Assembly: GCA_016302705.1 (NCBI GenBank)
Contig: JAEDNC010000021.1
Coordinates: 1-11,236 of the forward strand
Reading direction: 5' to 3'
Length of the DNA stretch: 11,236 nucleotides
From: Bacilli bacterium
Lineage (GTDB): Bacteria; Bacillota_I; Bacilli_A; RFN20; CAG-826
Numbering within the stretch: the stretch's first letter is position 1; every line of letters starts with the position of its first letter. Shown piece by piece: positions 5,218 through 11,236 of this stretch. Position numbers and translations under genes: made by a program. The notes under the pieces were generated by a model. That model ran no database searches. It worked only from the letters and a program-made list of their open reading frames with translations, and was not told the origin of the DNA.

Positions 5218-6846
5218 CTACATCTTTTCTGGAGCGGATACTCCGACCAAATAAAGTGCATTTCTTAATACTATTTTGCTAGCTAAGCATAAACCTAATC
5301 TAGCAGAGGTAACTTCTAAGTTATCTCGATCTATAACTCGGCATTCAGTGTAAAAAGCGTGAACTTTCTCCGCTAATTCGTGAATGTAGTTAGTAATTTT
5401 ATATGGTGCTCTTTCTTTAGAAGCGGTTTTAACAACATCTTCGAAAGAAGCAAGTTTCTTTGAGAGTTCTAATTCGCTATATTCTTTAAGTAAAACACCA
5501 CTTTCATCGATTTTAATATCGCTTGCTGCGGCAAGGATAGAGCTTAAACGTGCATGTGCATATTGAGCATAATACACCGGGTTATCACTACTTTGTTTGA
5601 CTGCTAAATCTAAATCGAAGTCTAAGTGACCACTAGCGGCTCTCATCACAAAGAAATATCGAGCAGCATCGACACCAGCGTCTTCACAAAGTTCTCTTAA
5701 TGTATATCCATTGCCAGTTCTCTTCGATAGTTTAAACTCTTCACCATTTTTCATCATTCTCACCATTTGGATGAGTTCGATGTTAAGAACGTCTTTATCG
5801 TATCCATGCATCATGAGTGCACTCTTCATGCGGTTGATATATCCGTGATGGTCAGCACCTAAAACATCGATGAGTTCATCAAAGCCACGTGAAAGCTTAT
5901 TAACGTGATAAACGATATCTGGCATGAAATATGTATATTCGCCATTGCTCTTAACGATAACTCTATCTTTATCGTCTAAGTAATCGGTAGTTTTTAAAAC
6001 TTTAGCGCCATCTTGTTCATAAATATGGTTTTTTAAGAATTCAATTTCTTTCTCTACTGCTCCGTTAGCGCGGATAGCCTTTTCTGAAGAATAAACATCA
6101 AAGACAATGCCGTATGTTTTGAGGTCTTTTCTAATCTCTTCAAGTTCAAATTCTTGACCTTTTAGCTTAAAGAACTCAAGTGGATTATCTTTTTCAAGGA
6201 GTTTATCACCATAACTGTCATAGATCTTTTTAGCGACAACCTTGACGTCTTCTCCATGATATCCATCTTCAGGTAATTCAAATGGTAAGCCGATAATTTC
6301 TTTGTATCTTTCGATTAAAGATTCACCTAAGTGATCGATTTGGTTACCGGCGTCATTAATATAATATTCACGAGTAACATCATATCCATCAAAATCTAAG
6401 ATACGACTAATGGAATCTCCAATAGCTGCACCTCTAGCGTGACCAACATGGAGTAATCCAGTTGGATTAGCAGAGACGAATTCGACATTAATCTTTTTGT
6501 TTTTCTTTAAAGAACGGCCAAAGTCTTTGTCTAATTTAATAATTTTATTAATAACACCTGTGATGCTGTTATTTTTCATATAGAAATTGATAAATCCAGG
6601 ACCAGCGATTTCAATGTGGTCAATTTCATCCTTGTTTAATTTTTCAACGATGAGATTAGCAACCTCTCGAGGAGCCTTGGAGAAGTTTCTAGCCATCTTT
6701 AAAGCAACATTAGTTGCGTAATCTCCATGAGTTGGATCTTTGGAGTTTTCAATAACGATTTCGTTAATATCTAAATTCACTCCTAATTCCTTAAGAGCAA
6801 CTTGTAAGTTTTGTTTTAATAAATCTCTAATTTCCATTTTGAACAT
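5218..6846 (-). CDS. argS: Arginyl-tRNA synthetase (class I)
   Basis: A 542-residue enzyme that attaches Arg to tRNA-Arg using ATP. The N-terminal Add-1 domain spans about 1-110. The catalytic Rossmann fold follows, with the HIGH-type motif HVGH at 133-136 in FVSANPTGLLHVGHARGAA and a KMSKS-loop equivalent KLSKR at 372-376. The DALR anticodon-binding domain begins near 424 (YYAQYAHARL) and runs to the end. Length is near normal for Bacillota. Two ATGs are in frame, at 6846 and 6837, and neither has a Shine-Dalgarno sequence. The longer form is listed, but the TATAAT at 6855-6850 is so close that, if it is used, transcription would begin past the first ATG and the second (MEIRDLLKQ) would be the start. 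No T-box leader fits in the 37-bp gap after ispF. Confidence 0.96.
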   Translation of the reverse strand: MFKMEIRDLLKQNLQVALKELGVNLDINEIVIENSKDPTHGDYATNVALKMARNFSKAPREVANLIVEKLNKDEIDHIEIAGPGFINFYMKNNSITGVINKIIKLDKDFGRSLKKNKKINVEFVSANPTGLLHVGHARGAAIGDSISRILDFDGYDVTREYYINDAGNQIDHLGESLIERYKEIIGLPFELPEDGYHGEDVKVVAKKIYDSYGDKLLEKDNPLEFFKLKGQEFELEEIRKDLKTYGIVFDVYSSEKAIRANGAVEKEIEFLKNHIYEQDGAKVLKTTDYLDDKDRVIVKSNGEYTYFMPDIVYHVNKLSRGFDELIDVLGADHHGYINRMKSALMMHGYDKDVLNIELIQMVRMMKNGEEFKLSKRTGNGYTLRELCEDAGVDAARYFFVMRAASGHLDFDLDLAVKQSSDNPVYYAQYAHARLSSILAAASDIKIDESGVLLKEYSELELSKKLASFEDVVKTASKERAPYKITNYIHELAEKVHAFYTECRVIDRDNLEVTSARLGLCLASKIVLRNALYLVGVSAPEKM

Positions 6847-6849
6847 TTC

Positions 6850-6877
6850 ATTATACTTATTACTAATTACTTAGCAA
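6850..6877 (-). promoter_or_regulatory. Possible internal promoter before argS
   Basis: Minus-strand TTGCTA (6877-6872), a 16-nt spacer and TATAAT (6855-6850) in the short ispF-argS gap. The start site would fall near 6844, inside the first in-frame ATG of argS, leaving a leader of about 7 nt for the ATG at 6837. An AT-rich gap can yield such boxes by chance. Confidence 0.4.
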
Positions 6878-6883
6878 TAATTA

Positions 6884-7363
6884 TTATTTCCTTCTTAATA
6901 AAATCATTGAAGTGGCTTCGATTGCTTCACCTTTACCAACTTCACCGCATTTTTCATTTGTGCCAGCTTTAATTGATACTTGGTCAATATTGACTTGAAG
7001 TAATTTAGCAACATTATTTCTTATTGACTCAATATAATCTTTGAGTTTTGGTTTTTCCAAAGACACAAAGATGTCAACATTATTGACTTCATATCCCTTT
7101 TCAAACATCATTTTCACAACTTTAGAAACGATAACACTACTATCTAGATCTAAAGTTTCATCTGATGTATCAGGGAAATGTTTTCCTAAATCACCTAAGG
7201 CTAAAGCGCCTAAGATAGATTCCGCTAGAGCGTGATATAAAACATCACCATCACTATGAGCGAGTTCTCCTTTTTCAAAAGGAACTACTACTCCTCCGAT
7301 GATTAGTTTTCTATTTTCCACTAAGCGGTGGATGTCTTTACTGAAGCCAATACGATAATCCAT
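6884..7363 (-). CDS. ispF: 2-C-methyl-D-erythritol 2,4-cyclodiphosphate synthase
   Basis: A 159-residue enzyme of the MEP (non-mevalonate) isoprenoid pathway. It cyclises CDP-methylerythritol 2-phosphate to MEcPP with release of CMP, normally as a homotrimer with one metal per active site. Metal ligands D10 and H12 (SKDIHR) and H44 (DVLYHAL) are present, as are the substrate-binding HSDGD at 36-40, LGDLGKHFPDT at 56-66 and the C-terminal IKAGTNEKCGEVGKGEAIEA. Full family length. The A of its ATG is the last base of the ychF stop codon (TAATG), so it is translationally coupled to ychF. Its presence means the organism probably makes isopentenyl diphosphate by the MEP route; the other pathway genes are not in the window. 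Confidence 0.96.
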   Translation of the reverse strand: MDYRIGFSKDIHRLVENRKLIIGGVVVPFEKGELAHSDGDVLYHALAESILGALALGDLGKHFPDTSDETLDLDSSVIVSKVVKMMFEKGYEVNNVDIFVSLEKPKLKDYIESIRNNVAKLLQVNIDQVSIKAGTNEKCGEVGKGEAIEATSMILLRRK

Positions 7364-8478
7364 TATTTCTTACCTGAGACATTGAATTTGAAGAACATAA
7401 TATCTCCATCTTTAGGGAAATATCCTCTTCCTTCGGTTTTTAATTTACCAGCTTCTTTAACTGCTGCTTCGCTTCCTAATTCATGAATTGAATCATAAGT
7501 ATATACTTCAGCGCAGATAAAGCCTTTTTCAAAGTCGGTATGAATAACTCCAGCACAGTTAGGAGCACTCATTCCATTTTTAAATGTCCATGCACGACAT
7601 TCATCAGGACCAACAGTAAAGAATGTTGATAAATTTAATAATTTATATGTTGCTTTGATTAAGCGAGATAAACCACTATCAGAGATTCCTAAATCTTTTA
7701 AGAATTCTGCTCTTTCTTCCTTTGGAAGTTCAGAGAGTTGTGATTCGATTTCACAGCTAACAGGAATAACTTCGTTTCCTTCTTTATTCGCGTAATCTTT
7801 AACAACGTTATAAAGTTCACAGTTATCAATATCCACTAAATCATCTTCTCCGACGTTAGCGACATAGATAATTGATTTCTTTGTTAACAAATGGTAGTTC
7901 TTCACCACTTCTTCTTGTTCGCTAGTTAAGTGAACTGTTCTAGCGGCAAGCCCTTGTTCTAGGGCTTCTTTAAGTGGAGATAACGCCGACATCTCCATAA
8001 CTGATTCTTTATCTTTTAAGATACGAGCTTTGTTCTCAATCTTTTCAATACGCTTAGTAACAGTATCTAAATCCGCCATAACAAGTTCAAGATTAATAAC
8101 TTCGATATCTCTAATTGGATCAACATCACCTTCAACGTGAATAATATCCGCGTTTTTAAAGCATCGTACTACTTCCACAATCGCATCACATTCACGAATA
8201 TGCGATAAGAACTGGTTGCCAAGACCTTCTCCTTTGGAGGCGCCTCTAACTAAACCAGCAATGTCGTAAAATTCAATCGTTGCAGGAATTGTTCTCTCAG
8301 GTTTGAAGATATCGACTAAGAAATCGAGTCTCTCATCTGGGACAGCGACAATTCTTGTATTTGGATTAATGGTGGCGAATGGATAGTTAGCAGCTTCAAC
8401 GTGCGAATTAGTAATCGCATTAAAGAGAGTTGATTTTCCAACATTTGGTAATCCTACTATTCCTGCTTTTAAACCCAT
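7363..8478 (-). CDS. ychF: YchF/OLA1-family redox-regulated ATPase
   Basis: A 371-residue Obg-superfamily nucleotidase of near-standard length (about 366). The G domain has the P-loop GLPNVGKST at 9-17, the G3 motif DIAG at 72-75, and NVGE at 208-211 where classical GTPases have NKxD. That change is the known reason YchF prefers ATP to GTP. A helical insert spans about 130-200, and the C-terminal TGS domain covers about 284-367. The protein associates with ribosomes and translation factors. The start ATG is supported by AAAAGGA at 8495-8489 and by a promoter just upstream. It is the first gene of the six-gene operon running to cysQ, and its stop overlaps the ispF start by one base. Confidence 0.97.
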   Translation of the reverse strand: MGLKAGIVGLPNVGKSTLFNAITNSHVEAANYPFATINPNTRIVAVPDERLDFLVDIFKPERTIPATIEFYDIAGLVRGASKGEGLGNQFLSHIRECDAIVEVVRCFKNADIIHVEGDVDPIRDIEVINLELVMADLDTVTKRIEKIENKARILKDKESVMEMSALSPLKEALEQGLAARTVHLTSEQEEVVKNYHLLTKKSIIYVANVGEDDLVDIDNCELYNVVKDYANKEGNEVIPVSCEIESQLSELPKEERAEFLKDLGISDSGLSRLIKATYKLLNLSTFFTVGPDECRAWTFKNGMSAPNCAGVIHTDFEKGFICAEVYTYDSIHELGSEAAVKEAGKLKTEGRGYFPKDGDIMFFKFNVSGKK

Positions 8479-8512
8479 CTTTTAATATTCCTTTTGATTA
8501 TTATCAAAGTAT

Positions 8513-8540
8513 ATTATATGCAAACGAACCTCTTTTACAA
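8513..8540 (-). promoter_or_regulatory. Promoter of the ychF-ispF-argS-rpoE-nrnA-cysQ operon
   Basis: Minus-strand TTGTAA (8540-8535), a 16-nt spacer and TATAAT (8518-8513). The predicted start near 8506 gives a leader of about 28 nt that contains the AAAAGGA ribosome-binding site. The -35 box lies within a small inverted repeat, CTCTTT-GTA-AAAGAG on the minus strand (8544-8530), just after the ABC-FtsX stop. That repeat has no following T-run, so it is a poor terminator and could instead be an operator or a chance repeat. Confidence 0.6.
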
Positions 8541-8548
8541 AGAGAAAA

Positions 8549-11236
8549 TTATTGGAGACATTCAATTGGATTTAATTTTGATATCTTTGTGCTAATCATA
8601 AATGAACTAAGCAAAGATATAGAAAGCGCTACAAGTAGCATATAAATAAATGACATTGGGTTAAGGACAAAGATTGATTCTATGTATAAAGTTTTTGCGA
8701 AAGTTTTGGATAACACTAGTGAAGCAACAATTAACTCCAAACTAGAGAATAAGAAAGATAATCCAGTCATCGTTAGAGAATGGAAATAAACAAATTTTCT
8801 ACTTTCTTTCTCTTTGGCGCCTAGACATCTCACTAATCCAATATCTTTTTTGATTTCTACATAGTGTAGATAGTTGCAAATAAACAAAATAAGACTGGCA
8901 ATCAAGACACTTGTGATTGATACCGCTAGCATGATTGTCTCAATGTAGTTACATATCTTATTCACACTACCTTTAACTTCTTTCAAAGGAGCGTTCACTG
9001 ATAGATGAGGGAATGCTCGATTAATTTTATCAATTATTTGCTCTTCGTTCCCTTCACTAATTCGTAATGCTAAATTATTAATCCTCAATTCAAAAGTTGA
9101 TATCCCAAGCATTACTTGAAAGAAAATAATTGACCAGGCTTCTTTATGAGAGATAGTTACTTTAGCGCTATCAGTTACTCCAACTATTTTTAAAGAAGCA
9201 ACTTCATACTCTCTAGAAACATAACCATTTGATAATAGAGTCTCTTTTACCGGGAAAGATAGGTAAATGAATTTATTAATCGGATTGTCAATTTTTAGGC
9301 GATTTCTCAACCCTTCACTGATAAGGATTTCCTGGAAATTAGCGGGTTCCCTACCTGTTATTACTCGATAATACGGGTCAAATGAGAAGCCATTAAGACT
9401 GCTTTTAGAAAAGTGTCCTTCGATGATTTCTGTTGGTAAAGAAGCATTATAAGAATCCTCATATTTGATATAGGACATATTGTCATTAACATCCTCAATT
9501 AAGACTTCGTCCATGGATAGATAAGTTGATCGAGAAAAGCCCATCATTAAGCTCTGCCCAAATATTGAATAGCCAGAACTCGTTCCATATGTTACTTCAT
9601 GCACTCCTATGGTGCTTTTCTTACAGTAATCTGCGACATAAGAAGGGATATCATCTTTATTTGTTCTATGAACAATCATTACTTTTGAACAGTTATAAGT
9701 TTGACTGCCTTCATACAGAAGCGGACAATATTTCTTATCTAATATCTCATAATCTAATGATTCGTTTTCAATTGAAAACCTTTTGGATATTAAAAAGTCA
9801 TCTCTACCACTAGCAAAGTCTACATAGTAGGACTTAATTAACGCCCAAGGATATTCGCTATTTGTATTTATCTTTTCAGTGGATGGTAAGTGACACTCTC
9901 CTTCTAACATATATTCATTCCATAAAGGATTAGAGTGATATATCAAGGTCCTGCTAGATAAAATAAAGCCCTTCAGTTTTAAAGGTATTTGAGCTTCATA
10001 TCCCCAGCTTTCATTTGCAAAGCAAAATTTCATGTTTACTTCATGATATTTGAGATAATTAGAAAGAGACTTTGTTGTTCTAGTAATTCCTAATTGGTAG
10101 CAAAGCTCATTTACCACTAGCATAGGCATTGCTAAAACGATTTCGTTTTCATCAAGCGAATCTATTTGATTTGGATATATTTCGTTAGTGTTATTCTCCA
10201 GTAATTCAAATTCATTTATATAGCTTGATGAATATGGGCCAATTGGTTTAGTGACATCGTTATCTAGAGATATATAGTTCTCGGTTGGGAATAAATAATC
10301 AGTGTTCCAATAGTATACGCCAATCCTTTTTACTCCTTTATTACCATCTATAGAGTCATACACTTCTTCTAATGACGCTGAAGAAATAATGTCTTTACTG
10401 ATGTTAGGTGTCTTTGTGGAGATCACTAATTTATCACTATCGAGAATCGATGAATAACTTCGATATACATTTGTAGATATAATTTCTCTAAGTGTACTAG
10501 CTAGTCCTACTCCAATAAGCCCTAAAGAAGTTGAAATACTAATGAACATAGTTCTCCATTTCCTTCTTTTTATGGAGTTAGTCGTGTGGCGAAGTAAAAA
10601 CTTAAATGGTAATCCTCTTTTCTTATCATCATATTTAAGTTTTAAGATTGGGAGATATTCCTTATGCTTGTTTCTATTCTGATATTTATCGGATATAACT
10701 CTTCCATCTTTCATTTTTATAACCCTGTCCGCATATTTATTAGTTAATTCTTCATCGTGAGAGACCATTACCACTAAAGAAGAAGCACTAATCTTTTTTA
10801 ATAATTCCATAACCACTTCACTATTAGTTTCATCAAGGTTTCCGGTTGGCTCATCTGCTAATAAAAGAGGTGGCGAATTAGCGATCGCTCTGCATATTGC
10901 TACTCTCTGTTTTTCTCCTCCAGACAATGAGGAAATTGGTTCATTAATTTTCTCAAACAATCCCACTAATTTAAGTAGGTCCTCCACTCTTTTTGCTTTT
11001 TTCTTCTCTTTATCGCTACTACTCATGTCGATTGAAAGGAGGATGTTTGAACGCACTGTTTCAAACTCAAAAAGTTTATAATCTTGGAAGATAAATCCAA
11101 TCCTTTTATTGCGCATCGATTCCTTCTCGCTAGAGGACATATTTTTATATCTTCTTCCATCAAAAGAGATATCTCCATCAAAGTCCAATAATGAAGATAA
11201 GACATTTAATAAAGTAGATTTTCCACATCTTCTAAT
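8549..11236 (-). CDS. ABC transporter, ATPase domain fused to FtsX-like permease (MacB-like topology), partial at right edge
   Basis: The last 895 residues of a single-chain ABC-FtsX protein; numbering starts at the first visible codon (Ile, 11236-11234). The LolD/MacB-type ATPase shows Walker A remnant RRCGKST at 2-8, Q-loop Q51, signature LSGGE at 104-108, Walker B LLLADE ending D128-E129, the TGNLD D-loop and H-loop H160. One helix follows (about 227-246), then an extracytoplasmic region of about 520 residues, then three helices (about 766-792, 820-842, 863-882). The EIKKDIGLVRCLGA loop and the NPIECLQ end are typical of FtsX/MacB. Such proteins do not move substrate through the membrane but drive extracytoplasmic work such as peptide resistance, lipoprotein or toxin extrusion, or signalling. 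The outer domain is about twice MacB size and holds six Cys. Only a few N-terminal residues are missing; no partner gene is visible. Confidence 0.92.
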   Translation of the reverse strand: MRRCGKSTLLNVLSSLLDFDGDISFDGRRYKNMSSSEKESMRNKRIGFIFQDYKLFEFETVRSNILLSIDMSSSDKEKKKAKRVEDLLKLVGLFEKINEPISSLSGGEKQRVAICRAIANSPPLLLADEPTGNLDETNSEVVMELLKKISASSLVVMVSHDEELTNKYADRVIKMKDGRVISDKYQNRNKHKEYLPILKLKYDDKKRGLPFKFLLRHTTNSIKRRKWRTMFISISTSLGLIGVGLASTLREIISTNVYRSYSSILDSDKLVISTKTPNISKDIISSASLEEVYDSIDGNKGVKRIGVYYWNTDYLFPTENYISLDNDVTKPIGPYSSSYINEFELLENNTNEIYPNQIDSLDENEIVLAMPMLVVNELCYQLGITRTTKSLSNYLKYHEVNMKFCFANESWGYEAQIPLKLKGFILSSRTLIYHSNPLWNEYMLEGECHLPSTEKINTNSEYPWALIKSYYVDFASGRDDFLISKRFSIENESLDYEILDKKYCPLLYEGSQTYNCSKVMIVHRTNKDDIPSYVADYCKKSTIGVHEVTYGTSSGYSIFGQSLMMGFSRSTYLSMDEVLIEDVNDNMSYIKYEDSYNASLPTEIIEGHFSKSSLNGFSFDPYYRVITGREPANFQEILISEGLRNRLKIDNPINKFIYLSFPVKETLLSNGYVSREYEVASLKIVGVTDSAKVTISHKEAWSIIFFQVMLGISTFELRINNLALRISEGNEEQIIDKINRAFPHLSVNAPLKEVKGSVNKICNYIETIMLAVSITSVLIASLILFICNYLHYVEIKKDIGLVRCLGAKEKESRKFVYFHSLTMTGLSFLFSSLELIVASLVLSKTFAKTLYIESIFVLNPMSFIYMLLVALSISLLSSFMISTKISKLNPIECLQ

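Noticed and set aside
8530..8544. Inverted repeat as terminator of the ABC-FtsX gene
   Set aside because: The stem is only 6 bp with a 3-nt loop, and no T-run follows on the minus strand; it also contains the ychF -35 box.
9526..9813. Plus-strand frame of 95 codons inside the ABC-FtsX gene
   Set aside because: It lies antisense within a continuous well-supported frame and has no independent signal.

Overview
The window is AT-rich, uses the standard genetic code (TGG for Trp, no in-frame TGA) and is densely packed, with no gene-free stretch longer than about 100 bases. RNA polymerase delta subunit (rpoE) next to argS, an AAGGAG-type ribosome-binding site before several genes, and a YheI/BmrC-like ABC exporter point to a low-GC Bacillota. 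The best guess from gene content alone is a Bacilli or Erysipelotrichia-like gut lineage (RF39, Acholeplasmatales or Erysipelotrichales type). That placement is inference.

Layout. (1) Positions 1-1766, minus strand: a VanZ-family membrane protein followed after 1 bp by an ABC exporter subunit that runs off the left edge. (2) Positions 1803-3044, plus strand: a compact unit made of an extended -10 promoter directly abutting an ATG, a LicA/choline-kinase-like phosphotransferase fused in frame to a C-terminal NifU (NFU) iron-sulfur scaffold domain, a tRNA-Gln(CUG) starting one base after the stop codon, and an intrinsic terminator that looks bidirectional. (3) Positions 8540 down to 3061, minus strand: a housekeeping operon ychF - ispF - argS - rpoE - nrnA - cysQ with short or overlapping junctions. 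It covers ribosome-associated ATPase/GTPase, isoprenoid synthesis, Arg-tRNA charging, RNA polymerase, nanoRNA/pAp turnover and pAp/inositol-phosphate-type hydrolysis. (4) Positions 11236 down to 8549, minus strand: a large one-chain ABC ATPase-FtsX permease (MacB-like topology) cut by the right edge.

Most of the window is ordinary core biology. The points that stand out are the kinase-NFU fusion and its transcription unit with almost no untranslated sequence; the tRNA joined to its stop codon; two enzymes with possible pAp phosphatase activity in overlapping tandem (nrnA/cysQ); initiation regions without Shine-Dalgarno sequences behind good TATAAT boxes; and a cysteine-containing extracytoplasmic domain of about 500 residues in the ABC-FtsX protein. 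I see no CRISPR array, insertion sequence, phage gene or clear attachment-site duplication.
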